DNA of 56,708 nt from contig JAAYVL010000082.1 of the NCBI GenBank assembly GCA_012517205.1, forward strand, positions 1 to 56,708, in the 5' to 3' direction. Below, piece by piece: positions 33,554-41,878 of this stretch. The translations under genes and the position numbers were made by a program. Each line of letters begins with the position of its first letter. The stretch's first letter is position 1. Origin of the DNA: Verrucomicrobiota bacterium. GTDB taxonomy: Bacteria; Verrucomicrobiota; Verrucomicrobiia; Limisphaerales; UBA8199. The notes below the pieces were generated by a model that saw nothing but the letters and a program-made list of their open reading frames with translations, ran no database searches and was not told the origin of the DNA.

Positions 33554-34114
33554 ATGGACTTTTTAGTGTATTCGGTCTGTTTTGGAGCCGGGCTGTTGTT
33601 CGCCGTAGTCAGCGCGCTCCTGGGCCACTTGTTTGGGGGGCACGATGTGGATGCGGATGTGGGGACGGGCGGACATGCCGAGGCGGGCTTTCAAGACGCG
33701 GGCGTTCCAGGGCTTTCGCCGTTCAGCCCCACGACGATCACCGCTTTTATCACCGCGTTTGGCGGGCTGGGGATGATTTTTGCCCGGGTGGAAGCCACCC
33801 GGAGCCCCTGGGTGAGCGCCCCATTGGCCTTGCTGGGCGCGTTGGCCATCGCGGCCGGGGTGGTGTGGCTGTTCGGGACGATTTTTCACAAGGTGGATGC
33901 CTCCAGCGAATCGCGCGTGGCAACGCTGGTCGGAATGAGCGCCACGGTCATCACGCCCATTCCAGCCGGGGGCGTGGGGGAAATCGCGTATGTGCAGGCC
34001 GGTTCGCGTTATACCGCGCCGGCGCGCACCGAGAGCGGGGTCCCGGTCGCCAGCGGTCAGGCGGTGAAGATTGTTCACATCGTCGGCACCCAGTTTTATG
34101 TCGCGCCTCTTTGA
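33554..34114 (+). CDS. NfeD-like membrane protein, partner of flotillin
   Basis: 186 residues. N-terminal membrane helix (FLVYSVCFGAGLLFAVVSALLG), then a His/Asp-rich loop (GGHDVDADVGTGGHAEAG). Two more hydrophobic segments lie at about 60-80 and 90-112. A C-terminal OB-like domain (about 122-186) includes VGMSATVITPIPAGGVGEIAYVQ and ends GTQFYVAPL. This is the short NfeD class without the ClpP-like protease. NfeD proteins are almost always encoded next to flotillin-type SPFH proteins, as here, with only 41 bp between, and are thought to stabilise them in membrane microdomains. The His/Asp loop could bind metal, which is speculation. Confidence 0.78.
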   Translation: MDFLVYSVCFGAGLLFAVVSALLGHLFGGHDVDADVGTGGHAEAGFQDAGVPGLSPFSPTTITAFITAFGGLGMIFARVEATRSPWVSAPLALLGALAIAAGVVWLFGTIFHKVDASSESRVATLVGMSATVITPIPAGGVGEIAYVQAGSRYTAPARTESGVPVASGQAVKIVHIVGTQFYVAPL

Positions 34115-34155
34115 TTCCATTCCGCAACCCATAACCTGCAATTAACTTTTTGCTT

Positions 34156-35685
34156 ATGTCGAACTATTCCATTCTGCTGGCGGAAGCCCTCCTGGGCGGC
34201 ACGGTCGCCTCGGTGGTGGTGGGGCTGGTTTTTGTCATTGTTATCTTCGCGGCGATCTGGGCCAGCCGCTATGTCAAGGTTGGCCCGAACGAGGTGCTCG
34301 TCGTTTCCGGCCGCCGGCATCGGTATGTGGACCCGGATGGGATGGTGCAGACGCGCGGTTTCCGGGTGCGGAAGGGCGGCGGCACGTTTGTCATTCCGGT
34401 TATTGAGAAGGTGGACCGTCTTTCGCTGGAGTTGCTGACCATTGACGTGAAGCAGGAGCAGGAAGTCTATACCAGCAAAGGCGTGCCGGTGCGCGTGGAC
34501 GGCGTGGCGCAGATCAAGGTGAAGGGCGACGATATTTCCATCGCCACGGCGGCGGAGCAGTTCTTGAGCAAGGACACCGCGGCCGTTAAAAACATCGCCA
34601 TGCAAACGCTCGAGGGCCACTTGCGCGCGATCCTGGGCACGATGACGGTGGAAGATATTTACCAGAACCGCGACGCCTTCGCCCAAAAGGTGCAGGAGGT
34701 CGCGGCGGGCGATATGGCCAACATGGGACTGGGCATTGTCAGTTTCACCATCCGCGACATCAAGGACAGCCAGGGCTATTTGGACGCGCTGGGCAAGCCA
34801 CGCATCGCGCAGGTGAAACGGGATGCCATTATCGCGCAGGCCGAGGCCGACCGCGACGCGACCATCCGCTCGGCGCAGGCGAACCAGGCCGGGCAGGAGG
34901 CGAAATTCCTGGCTGACACCAAGATCGCCGAGGCGCAGCGGGATTATCAAACAAACGTCGCGCAATACCAGGCGGCGGTGAACCAGAAAAAGGCCGAGGC
35001 GGACCTGGCTTATGACCTGCAGAAATACAAGACCGGCCAGTTGGTGAAGGCCGAAGAGGTGCAGGTCAACATCGTGGAAAAGCAGAAGCAGATTGAGCTG
35101 CAGCAACAGGAAATCCTGCGCAAACAGCGGGAACTGGAGGCCAATGTGCAAAAGCCCGCCGACGCCGAGCGCTACAAGGTGGAAACCCTGGCCAACGCCC
35201 GCAAGTTCCAGTTGGAGACCGAGGCCGCCGGAGCGGCGTCCGCGGCCAAGGCAACCGGGTTTGCCGCCGCCGATGTGGTCAAAGCCACCGGCACCGCGGA
35301 AGCGGATGCCAACAAGGCGCGCGGCCTGGCCGAGGCCGCCGTCATCGAGGCGCAAGGCAAGGCAACCGCCGAGGCGATGCGCGTCAAGGCCGAATCCTTC
35401 AAGCAATACAACGAGGCGGCGGTGGTCGAGATGATCATCCGCGTGCTGCCGGAGGTGGCCGGCAAGATCAGCGAGCCGCTGGCCAAGACCGAGAAGATGG
35501 TCATCATCAACTCCGGCCCTGCTGCGGGCGGCGGCGCCAGCAAGCTGACGGGGGACGTGACCCAGATTGTCGCGCAGCTTCCGCCGGTCATCGAGAGCCT
35601 TACGGGCATCAAGTTCGAGAAGCTGCTCGAACAGGTGCCCGGGCTAAAGAAGGGGGCGGAGAAAGGCGAGGACAAACCGAAGTAA
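34156..35685 (+). CDS. Flotillin-family SPFH protein
   Basis: 509 residues from ATG 34156 (a TTG two codons upstream is less likely). One N-terminal membrane helix (VASVVVGLVFVIVIFAAIWA) is followed by the SPFH/PHB domain (about 40-230: YVKVGPNEVLVVSGRRHRYV, TIDVKQEQEVYTSKGVPV). A long Ala/Glu/Gln-rich coiled coil (about 230-400) is typical of flotillins, and a conserved tail VVEMIIRVLPEVAGKISEPLAK follows. It should oligomerise in membrane microdomains. It resembles YqiK/FloT rather than HflK/C or stomatin. Its cluster with NfeD, a PLDc_N peptide, carbonic anhydrase and a membrane protein suggests an envelope-stress or membrane-organisation unit. Confidence 0.92.
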   Translation: MSNYSILLAEALLGGTVASVVVGLVFVIVIFAAIWASRYVKVGPNEVLVVSGRRHRYVDPDGMVQTRGFRVRKGGGTFVIPVIEKVDRLSLELLTIDVKQEQEVYTSKGVPVRVDGVAQIKVKGDDISIATAAEQFLSKDTAAVKNIAMQTLEGHLRAILGTMTVEDIYQNRDAFAQKVQEVAAGDMANMGLGIVSFTIRDIKDSQGYLDALGKPRIAQVKRDAIIAQAEADRDATIRSAQANQAGQEAKFLADTKIAEAQRDYQTNVAQYQAAVNQKKAEADLAYDLQKYKTGQLVKAEEVQVNIVEKQKQIELQQQEILRKQRELEANVQKPADAERYKVETLANARKFQLETEAAGAASAAKATGFAAADVVKATGTAEADANKARGLAEAAVIEAQGKATAEAMRVKAESFKQYNEAAVVEMIIRVLPEVAGKISEPLAKTEKMVIINSGPAAGGGASKLTGDVTQIVAQLPPVIESLTGIKFEKLLEQVPGLKKGAEKGEDKPK

Positions 35686-35697
35686 CGAAGGCCGTCT

Positions 35698-35925
35698 ATG
35701 GATGATTTAGGATCGCTTTTGGCGGGTGCGGGGATTGTGGGGTTGATGGTGGGGCTTTTGGGGCTGGCCTGTTTTGTGTTCTGGGTGTGGATGCTCATTC
35801 ACGCCATCAGGAATAAAGGGTTGCGCGACACGGAGAAGATCATTTGGGTGCTCGTTATCGTGTTGGTGCAGGTTCTGGGTGCGCTGATCTATTTCTTTGT
35901 GGGCCGCCCGAAAGCCCGCGGGTAG
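35698..35925 (+). CDS. PLDc_N-type two-helix membrane peptide
   Basis: 75 residues with two membrane helices (about 8-35 and 48-68) separated by HAIRNKGLRDTEKIIWV. The second helix ends LGALIYFFVGRPKARG. This is the cardiolipin synthase N-terminal domain (PLDc_N), frequent as an independent small membrane protein. Function is unknown; helix pairs of this kind also sit in immunity or stress proteins. It lies 12 bp after flotillin and 22 bp before the carbonic anhydrase, so probably in the same transcript. Confidence 0.8.
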   Translation: MDDLGSLLAGAGIVGLMVGLLGLACFVFWVWMLIHAIRNKGLRDTEKIIWVLVIVLVQVLGALIYFFVGRPKARG

Positions 35926-35947
35926 GGACGGTTCGCCGGCGACGGCT

Positions 35948-36847
35948 ATGCGCCTGTTTGAAGCCATGATTGACGCCAACCACCGCGCGGTGGCGGGTGA
36001 TCCGAGCGCCGGCCTGCGCCCGGCGGACTTTGCAAGCGAACTGCCCATCGTCGCTTTGACATGCCTGGATGTGCGGCTCAATCCGCTGTTGCCCGAAGTA
36101 CTGGGCGTGCCCGAGGACCAATTCATCTGGCTGCGCAACGCGGGAAACATCATCACCGACCCCCTGGGCAGCACCGTGCGGTCGCTGGCGCTGGCGTGCG
36201 CCGTCGAGGGCGGCCAGGGGATTGCCATCATCGGCCACACCGATTGCCCGATGGGCCAAACCACCGCCCTGGCGCTCCTGGATCAGTTCCGAAGCCTGGG
36301 AGTGGAACGGCACCAATTGCCGCCCAATCTCAACGAGTTCTTCGGTTTGTTCGGCAGCGAGCGGGCCAACGTCATCAAGGCGGCGGATATCGTGCGCCAG
36401 AGCCCCCTGATCGGCCCCAAAATCCCCGTGCATGGATTATTGGTGGACATCGAGACCGGCCAGGTTGACTGGCTGGTAAACGGCTATCAAACGCTCGATT
36501 CCGCCGCCCCGCGCCCGAGCCCGGCTTTGGCCGATCCCGGGCAACCGCTCGATGCCCTGAAGCCGCTCGCCAACCTGGAGATTGGGGGCCTCAAGTTCCC
36601 CGAAGAGAAGATCGGCGAGACCCTCGTTCAGGCGGGGGATTGGCTGGCGGCTAAAGTCCAGGAGTGGGAAGCCAAGTTGACGCCCCCGGAAGCACCCGCC
36701 CCGCCGGCGGCGGCCGCGCCGGTGGTGTCTGCCACCTACGAAGCGTGGCGCCGGGAAAAGGAACGCCTTCAGCGCGCGGCACCGCCGAAGATTCCCCCGC
36801 CGCCGCCGATCCCGCCCAAACTCCGCTTTCATAAGAAAGCCCGATGA
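35948..36847 (+). CDS. Beta-type carbonic anhydrase with proline-rich C-terminus
   Basis: 299 residues from ATG 35948. The beta-class zinc and catalytic set is present: Cys39-x-Asp41-x-Arg43 (CLDVR), then RNAGN near 63-67, His97 and Cys100 (GHTDC). It interconverts CO2 and bicarbonate in the cytoplasm. After about residue 175 the sequence departs from the short beta-CA core. It ends with an Ala/Pro extension and a basic helix-like tail (YEAWRREKERLQ...PPPPPIPPKLRFHKKAR), which may mediate binding to a partner or membrane. The TGA overlaps the ATG of the next gene (ATGA), implying translational coupling. Confidence 0.85.
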   Translation: MRLFEAMIDANHRAVAGDPSAGLRPADFASELPIVALTCLDVRLNPLLPEVLGVPEDQFIWLRNAGNIITDPLGSTVRSLALACAVEGGQGIAIIGHTDCPMGQTTALALLDQFRSLGVERHQLPPNLNEFFGLFGSERANVIKAADIVRQSPLIGPKIPVHGLLVDIETGQVDWLVNGYQTLDSAAPRPSPALADPGQPLDALKPLANLEIGGLKFPEEKIGETLVQAGDWLAAKVQEWEAKLTPPEAPAPPAAAAPVVSATYEAWRREKERLQRAAPPKIPPPPPIPPKLRFHKKAR

Positions 36848-37500
36848 CCGGCTCCCCCGCCGCCGCCCGCCGCCGGGGCTGTTTTTTCCATGGGTGCCTC
36901 GTCGGCGCGGTGGGGCTGTTACTGGTGCTGGGCGGCTTGCTGGTGGCGCTGCATTACACCTGGAAGACGATGCTGCGCTTCACCGATTCCCAGCCGGCGG
37001 AATTGCCCGCCGCGTTGCTGTCGCGGAGCGAAAAGAACCAATTAAAGCGGCGGTGCGCGGCGTTCGAGGCGGCGCTCCGCGAGCAGCGCCCCGCCCCGGC
37101 GCTGACGTTGAGCGCCGATGAAATCAACGCGCTGATCGCCGACGACCCGCGGTTGCAGGGATTCAAGGGCAAGGTCTATGTCCACCTCGCTGGAGGGCAG
37201 TTGCAAAGCCAACTGAGCGTGCCGCTGGAAGAAGCCGGGTGGCCTCAATTAAAAGGGCGTTACTTGAACGGGACCGCGACCTTCCGCCTGTCTTTCCAGA
37301 ACGGGGCGCTGGCCATTAGGCCGCAGACGATCCGGGTCAAGGGCCGCCCGCTGCCGGAAATCTATATGCGGGCCATCCGCAAGTGGAACCTGGCGGCGGA
37401 GGCCGCCCGCCAGCCGCAGGCCGGGGCGCTTTTGCAAGAACTGGCGGACATCCGGGTGCGGGACAGCCAGCTTACCCTGGAGCCGCAACGAAAGCCGTAA
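36844..37500 (+). CDS. Single-pass membrane-anchored protein of unknown function
   Basis: 218 residues. A basic N-terminus (AAARRRG) and one helix (VGAVGLLLVLGGLLVALHY) anchor it. The remaining domain has alternating beta pattern (ALTLSADEINALIADDP, GKVYVHLAGGQLQSQLSVPL, GTATFRLSFQNGALAIRPQTI) resembling lipid-binding LmeA/DUF2993-like or conserved hypothetical periplasmic domains. No catalytic motif. It overlaps the carbonic anhydrase stop by four bases, and both probably belong to the flotillin cluster. It ends 21 bp from the convergent ispH. Confidence 0.6.
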   Translation: MTGSPAAARRRGCFFHGCLVGAVGLLLVLGGLLVALHYTWKTMLRFTDSQPAELPAALLSRSEKNQLKRRCAAFEAALREQRPAPALTLSADEINALIADDPRLQGFKGKVYVHLAGGQLQSQLSVPLEEAGWPQLKGRYLNGTATFRLSFQNGALAIRPQTIRVKGRPLPEIYMRAIRKWNLAAEAARQPQAGALLQELADIRVRDSQLTLEPQRKP

Positions 37501-37521
37501 CCGCCCGGAAACACGCACCGC

Positions 37522-38745
37522 TTACGCGCCCGCGTCCGGCGGGAGCGAAATGCCCCGCAGCGCGAACAGCCGGCGGATCACATCCTCGATGAGGTTGTTG
37601 GGGCAGGAGGCCCCCGCCGTGATGCCGATGGTGGCGCGCCCGGAAGGCAGCCAATCCCGGGTCTCGACCTCCTGATGTTTATGCTGGTCGTAATGGCGAA
37701 TCAGCCGGTCAGACTCCATCTTGGCGGCGTTCTTGATAAAGTAAGTAGGCAGCTTCGCTTCGCCCATCTCCGCCAGGTGCGAGGTGTTGGAGGAGTTATA
37801 GCCGCCGATGACCAGGAGCAAGTCCAGCGGCTCCTGCAAGAGCTTGCTCAGGGCATCCTGCCGGTCCTGGGTGGCGCCGCAAATGGTGTCGAAGAAGCGG
37901 AAATGCGGCTCCACCCCGGCCTCGCCGTACTTCTGCGTGATGGCGCGGCGCAGGCGGCGTTGCACTTCCTCCGTTTCGCCCCGCAGCATGGTCGTTTGGT
38001 TGGCCACGCCGATGGTCCGGAGGTGAACGTCGGGGTCAAATCCTTCCGAGCAGGCGCCCTTGAACTTTTCGAGGAAGGCGGCCTTGTCGCCGCCCTGCAG
38101 GATGTAATTGCAGACGTAGTCCGTCTCCTCCAGCGTGAAGACGACGAGGTAATGGCCGCCGCCGCTGACCCTCGTTTGCGAGCTGGTGGCCTTGGTCTCC
38201 TCATGCCAGGCCTTGCCGTGAATGATGCTGGTGACGTTATCCTGCGAATACTGGCGGACGCGTTTCCAGACGCTCATGACGTCGCCGCAGGTCGTATCCA
38301 CAAACCGGCAGCCTTTGGCTTCGAGCTGCTGCCGCACGGAGACTTCCACCCCGAAAGCGGGAATAATGACAATGTCATCCTCCTTCAGGTCGGCGATGTC
38401 CGCGTCCTTTTCGCGGCCGGAGAGGAACTTGATGCCCATCGCGCGGATTTGATCGTTGACCTCCGGGTTATGGATGATTTCGCCGAGGATGTAGAGCGGC
38501 TGATCGGGGAAGACCTGCCGCGCGGCATAGGCCAGGTCAATGGCCCGCTCGACGCCGTAGCAAAAGCCGAACTCCTTGGCGAGCCGGACCGTCAGGTCGC
38601 CCGCTGCCAGCACATACCCGTTGCCGCGAATGCGCTCGACCAGGCTGCTGCGATAGTGCGACAGCACCTGGGCCTGAACTGCCGCCATGACATCCGGGCG
38701 GCGCAAGTTGATCTTCCGGGAGACAACGGGCGCATTGGTTGACAT
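37522..38745 (-). CDS. ispH: 4-hydroxy-3-methylbut-2-enyl diphosphate reductase, long (plant/cyanobacterial-like) form
   Basis: 407 residues, versus about 315 for the E. coli type. The three Cys ligands of the Fe-S cluster are Cys62 (FGFCYGVERAI), Cys153 (TCGDVM) and Cys289 (CGATQDRQ). GEIIHNPEVND and the final ASCPNNLIEDVIRRL are typical of the long IspH clade of plants, cyanobacteria and some other bacteria. It performs the last step of the methylerythritol phosphate pathway, making IPP and DMAPP. Those feed the polyprenyl synthase encoded at 47768. Adjacent minus-strand tRNA-Gln lies upstream; the two may or may not share transcripts. Confidence 0.95.
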   Translation of the reverse strand: MSTNAPVVSRKINLRRPDVMAAVQAQVLSHYRSSLVERIRGNGYVLAAGDLTVRLAKEFGFCYGVERAIDLAYAARQVFPDQPLYILGEIIHNPEVNDQIRAMGIKFLSGREKDADIADLKEDDIVIIPAFGVEVSVRQQLEAKGCRFVDTTCGDVMSVWKRVRQYSQDNVTSIIHGKAWHEETKATSSQTRVSGGGHYLVVFTLEETDYVCNYILQGGDKAAFLEKFKGACSEGFDPDVHLRTIGVANQTTMLRGETEEVQRRLRRAITQKYGEAGVEPHFRFFDTICGATQDRQDALSKLLQEPLDLLLVIGGYNSSNTSHLAEMGEAKLPTYFIKNAAKMESDRLIRHYDQHKHQEVETRDWLPSGRATIGITAGASCPNNLIEDVIRRLFALRGISLPPDAGA

Positions 38746-38941
38746 ACCATTTTCACTCTAACACCGGTCGCCCAACCGTCCAGTGGAAACCGCGGCGGGA
38801 ATGCTCGCGCCCCCCGGCGGCGGCCCGCCCCGGCGAAGAACGGCGCGCCCCCCGGCCCGGTGTGGAACCTCGTCCGGCCGGCCTGGCGGCCCCGCGGCGG
38901 CGCCGCTGCCGGGCTGGGAGATGGTGTTTTCCCTGAGGAAA

Positions 38942-39015
38942 TGGCTGTCCGGCATGGATTCGAACCATGACAAAGAGCTCCAAAGACTCTTGTGCTACCA
39001 TTACACCACCGGACA
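38942..39015 (-). tRNA. tRNA-Gln (anticodon UUG)
   Basis: The minus strand folds into a complete cloverleaf. The acceptor TGTCCGG pairs with CCGGACA. The D arm contains GTGTAATGGTAGCAC. The anticodon stem AGAGT/GCTCT carries loop CTTTGGA, giving anticodon TTG. The T arm CATGG-TTCGAAT-CCATG follows a four-base variable loop. The discriminator base G, expected for tRNA-Gln, is followed by an encoded CCA (38942-38944). Promoter elements lie just upstream at 39026-39054. Confidence 0.95.
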
Positions 39016-39025
39016 AGGCGGGCAT

Positions 39026-39054
39026 AACGTAGCGCCTCGGCGCCCCCCATGCAA
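39026..39054 (-). promoter_or_regulatory. Candidate promoter of tRNA-Gln
   Basis: On the minus strand TTGCAT (39049-39054) is followed by a 17-bp spacer and TACGTT (39026-39031). The expected start falls a few bases before the tRNA 5' end at 39015. Confidence 0.5.
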
Positions 39055-39234
39055 AGGAAAAAATACCGCCTTTCCCGGCCCCGCTCTCTTTTTAACTCGT
39101 CAACCGGCGGCCGGGGTGGCAGTGTGTGTCCAACGCCACTTAAACCGGCAAACAACGGGTGGCAGCCGGCCTTGGGCGCCCAACGCGCGCGGAGCCGCCG
39201 GAACAGAAACGAACAGAGTATTAGAATATAGTTT

Positions 39235-40278
39235 ATGGCTACGAAACGACTGGTTGAAAAAGATCCCAAGCTCAAGAAGGATGATTTGATTGTCATTGGC
39301 GGCGGCGGCGGGTTCATTGGCGGGGCGCTGGCGCGCTATTTCCGCAACAAGGGCTTCACGCGCATCCGGGTCGCGGACAAGAAACCGCTCTACGACTGGT
39401 ATCAGCGCGTGCCCGGGGTCGAATCTCTCTGCCTGGATCTGAGCGACGAGGAGAATTGCCGGCGCCTGTGCGAGGGCGCGGTCGAGGTTTACAACCTGGC
39501 GGCGGACATGGGCGGCATGGGCTTCATCGAGCGGTTTCGCGTCGAATGCCTGCGCAGCGTGCTGATTAACACCCACATGATCGAGTCCGCGTACCGCGCG
39601 GGCGCGCGCCGCTACTTCTTCTCCTCCTCCGCCTGCGCCTACAATGTCACGCTGCAGCAGGACCCGAATGTGCGCGCCCTCAAGGAGTCCGATGCCTACC
39701 CGGCCATGGCCGAGCGCGGCTACGGCTGGGAGAAGCTGATCTCCGAGATGTTCTGCGAGGAGTATTGGGCCGAGCGCGGGATGAAGACGGCCATCGCGCG
39801 GTTCCACAACGTCTATGGCCCCTGGGGCACCTGGGATGGCGGACGCGAGAAGGCGCCGGCGGCCATCTGCCGCAAGGTCATCGCCGCGGTGGATAGCGGC
39901 AAACATACCATCAACATCTGGGGCGATGGCACCCCCACCCGCAGCTTCATGTATATTGATGATTGCGTGAAGGGCATTGATATGATCATGCACTGCGACA
40001 AGCTCATCGCCACCCCCATCAACCTCGGGACGAGCGAACTGGTGACCATCAACGAGCTGGTGTCCAAGGTCGAAAAAATCGCCGGCGTCAAGCTGAAGCG
40101 CGAATACGACCTCACCGCGCCGCGGGGAGTGGCGGGCCGCAACAGCGACAACACGTTCATCAAGAAGGTGCTCCACTGGGAGCCCAACACGCCGTTGGAT
40201 AAAGGGCTGCGCGAGACCTATAACTGGATCAAAACGCAGTACCTGGCCCGCAAGGCCGGCAAACGGGTGGTGGATTAA
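39235..40278 (+). CDS. GDP-mannose 3,5-epimerase-type NAD-dependent epimerase
   Basis: 347 residues. The SDR nucleotide motif GGGGGFIGG is at residues 22-30. All residues known to be catalytic in plant GME align by spacing: Cys134 (SSSAC), Tyr163-x3-Lys167 (YGWEK) and Lys206 (GGREKAPAA), the last 39 residues after Lys167 as in Arabidopsis. NLAADMGGMGFI, MYIDDCVKG and GRNSDN are also GME signatures. The reaction converts GDP-D-mannose to GDP-L-galactose/gulose. With gmd in the same window it suggests GDP-mannose-derived surface sugars. The N-terminal 15 residues are an extra Lys-rich stretch. TAGAAT at 39222-39227 is a possible -10 very close to the ATG. Confidence 0.9.
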   Translation: MATKRLVEKDPKLKKDDLIVIGGGGGFIGGALARYFRNKGFTRIRVADKKPLYDWYQRVPGVESLCLDLSDEENCRRLCEGAVEVYNLAADMGGMGFIERFRVECLRSVLINTHMIESAYRAGARRYFFSSSACAYNVTLQQDPNVRALKESDAYPAMAERGYGWEKLISEMFCEEYWAERGMKTAIARFHNVYGPWGTWDGGREKAPAAICRKVIAAVDSGKHTINIWGDGTPTRSFMYIDDCVKGIDMIMHCDKLIATPINLGTSELVTINELVSKVEKIAGVKLKREYDLTAPRGVAGRNSDNTFIKKVLHWEPNTPLDKGLRETYNWIKTQYLARKAGKRVVD

Positions 40279-40629
40279 GCCCGCCCCCGCCCCGCCCCGC
40301 CACCCTGACCGAGACGGGGCAGAACTGTCCCGTCCTGGGACAGACCGCCTGGCCGCGCCGCCGCCGGTTCCGGAATCCGGTCTGCGGCGCGGGGGAGTGG
40401 ATGCCCCCGGCGCAAAGCTGGCGGCGCCCCGCCGCGCCCGCGCCAGCGAACAACCAGGCCGGGCGCGGCCGTGCGCGCCCTCCCGGCCGCCAGCCGGGCG
40501 TGGGGCCGCGCCGCACGTCCCCCGGGGCGGAGGTTTCGCTTCCCTCCCCGGCGCTTCCACATGGCACCAAACTGGCTACCAAGTCCCTCGCCGCATCCCT
40601 CCCGGGGATGCGCATGACGGGACAAACTT
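40279..40629. other. GC-rich gene-free interval with solo palindrome
   Basis: 351 bp, extremely GC-rich, between the epimerase and CvpA genes. It contains one clear palindrome (40326-40342, listed separately) and runs that can form GC hairpins, for example around 40467-40520. No credible coding frame, tRNA or U-tract terminator is seen. Confidence 0.45.
40326..40342 (+). repeat. Solo TGTCC-N7-GGACA palindrome
   Basis: TGTCCCGTCCTGGGACA, 48 bp after the epimerase stop, has the same outer pentamers and 7-bp centre length as the palindromes of the composite elements. Its centre is GC-rich rather than AATTATT, and there is no neighbouring hairpin. It may be an operator for the same protein, a remnant of the element, or coincidence. 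Confidence 0.45.
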
Positions 40630-41244
40630 ATGAGCTTTAGTCAGTTGCCGATTAACGTGTTCGACGTGGTGGTCATCGCCATGCTGGGGCTGGGCATTTA
40701 CAAGGGCCGGAAATACGGCATGTCCGAGGAACTGCTGCGCCTGCTCAAGTGGCTGGCCATCGTCTTTGGGTGCGCGTTTATTTACGAGCCGGCGGGGCGG
40801 ATGCTGGGGCAATACACCACCCTCCTGGGGCGGCTGTCCTGCTACGTGCTGGCGTATGTCGGCTGCGCGGTGCTGATCGTGCTGCTGTTTGCCGGAATCC
40901 AGCGCCTCCTGGGCGGCAAGCTGGTGGGGAGCGACGTGTTCGGGCGCGCGGAGTATTACCTGGGCATGGGCTCGGGCATGGTGCGCCTGGGCTGCATCCT
41001 GCTGGCGGCGCTGGCGCTGTTGAACGCCCGCTACTTCAGCCCGACCGAAGTCCGCGCCATGGAACAGTTCCAGGATGAAGTGTACGGCAGCGATTTCTTC
41101 CCCACGCTCCACACGGTGCAAGCCTCGGTTTTTGACAAGTCGCTGACCGGCCCGTGGATCAAACGCAATCTGAGCTTTCTGTTCATCAAGCCGACCGAGC
41201 CGGAGAACAAACCGTTTCGCCAGCGGGAAGCCTTCATTCCCTGA
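40630..41244 (+). CDS. CvpA-family membrane protein
   Basis: 204 residues. N-terminal NVFDVVVIAMLGLGIYKGRKYGMSEELLRLLKWLA is the standard CvpA opening (D-x-x-x-x-x-x-x-x-x-G-x-x-x-G), with about four helices to residue 140. The C-terminal soluble tail (about 140-204, TVQASVFDKSLTGPWIKRNLSFLFI) is family-like. CvpA proteins are inner-membrane proteins linked to envelope homeostasis and colicin V production; the mechanism is not known. It is followed by the rpsO promoter region. Confidence 0.8.
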   Translation: MSFSQLPINVFDVVVIAMLGLGIYKGRKYGMSEELLRLLKWLAIVFGCAFIYEPAGRMLGQYTTLLGRLSCYVLAYVGCAVLIVLLFAGIQRLLGGKLVGSDVFGRAEYYLGMGSGMVRLGCILLAALALLNARYFSPTEVRAMEQFQDEVYGSDFFPTLHTVQASVFDKSLTGPWIKRNLSFLFIKPTEPENKPFRQREAFIP

Positions 41245-41396
41245 GCCCCGCGCCCCCGGCACACTCCGGCCCGGCCCGGCCGCCGCCCCCCGCCGGTCGC
41301 TCCCCGCCGCCGTTCCCGGGGCGCGCCGCGGCAACGGGGCCGGTCCGCGCCCCCCGCCGCCGTTCCGCGCTTTTTCCCGGGAATTGTGGAAAGGGC

Positions 41397-41425
41397 TTTA
41401 CACTCCGGGGCCGGGGGCCTAGACT
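41397..41425 (+). promoter_or_regulatory. Sigma-70-type promoter of rpsO
   Basis: TTTACA (41397-41402), a 17-bp spacer, and TAGACT (41420-41425). Transcription is expected to start near 41432, giving a leader of about 40 bases to the rpsO ATG. It probably drives rpsO-pnp. Confidence 0.65.
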
Positions 41426-41471
41426 CGGCCTCGAATATTAAATGAAGGACTGATTGGCTGGACTTGAAAGT

Positions 41472-41729
41472 ATGGAAGTGAAAGCGAAAACGATAGATGG
41501 ATTCAAGCTGCACGAGCGGGACACCGGCTCGGCGGATGTGCAAATTGCGTTGCTCACGCAGCGCATCAACCATCTGACCGAGCATCTGAAAAACAACACC
41601 AAAGACCATAGTTCCCGCCGCGGCCTGCTGATGATGGTCGGGCAGCGCCGGCGCCTGTTGGATTACCTGCGCTCCATTGACGTGAATCGCTACCAGACCG
41701 TCACCCGGAAACTTAAACTGCGCAAATAA
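41472..41729 (+). CDS. rpsO: 30S ribosomal protein S15
   Basis: 85 residues from ATG 41472. A TTG at 41454 with AAGGA four bases before it would add six residues and cannot be excluded. [23 protein letters not shown] (about 20-42) and [21 protein letters not shown] are diagnostic of S15, including the His-Ser-Ser/Asp and Arg-rich contacts to 16S rRNA helices h20-h22. The protein ends KLKLRK. It nucleates assembly of the platform of the small subunit. pnp follows 212 bp downstream, the classical rpsO-pnp order. Confidence 0.97.
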   Translation: MEVKAKTIDGFKLHERDTGSADVQIALLTQRINHLTEHLKNNTKDHSSRRGLLMMVGQRRRLLDYLRSIDVNRYQTVTRKLKLRK

Positions 41730-41878
41730 TTGCGCCTCCGCCGACCTGTGAGCGAAGGATTCAAAATGAACCGGCAGGTGCGGAAACCTTGATTCAACCA
41801 GGCTGGCAAACGCGGACAGCCCGGCTGGCACCCTTAACCCTCGCGTAAAAGAAAGCTCCGTTGCCCCGGGTGATTTCA

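Noticed and set aside
33418-34134. 238-codon frame overlapping the NfeD-like gene
   Set aside because: Out-of-frame shadow of the NfeD-like protein, which has helices and a family C-terminus.
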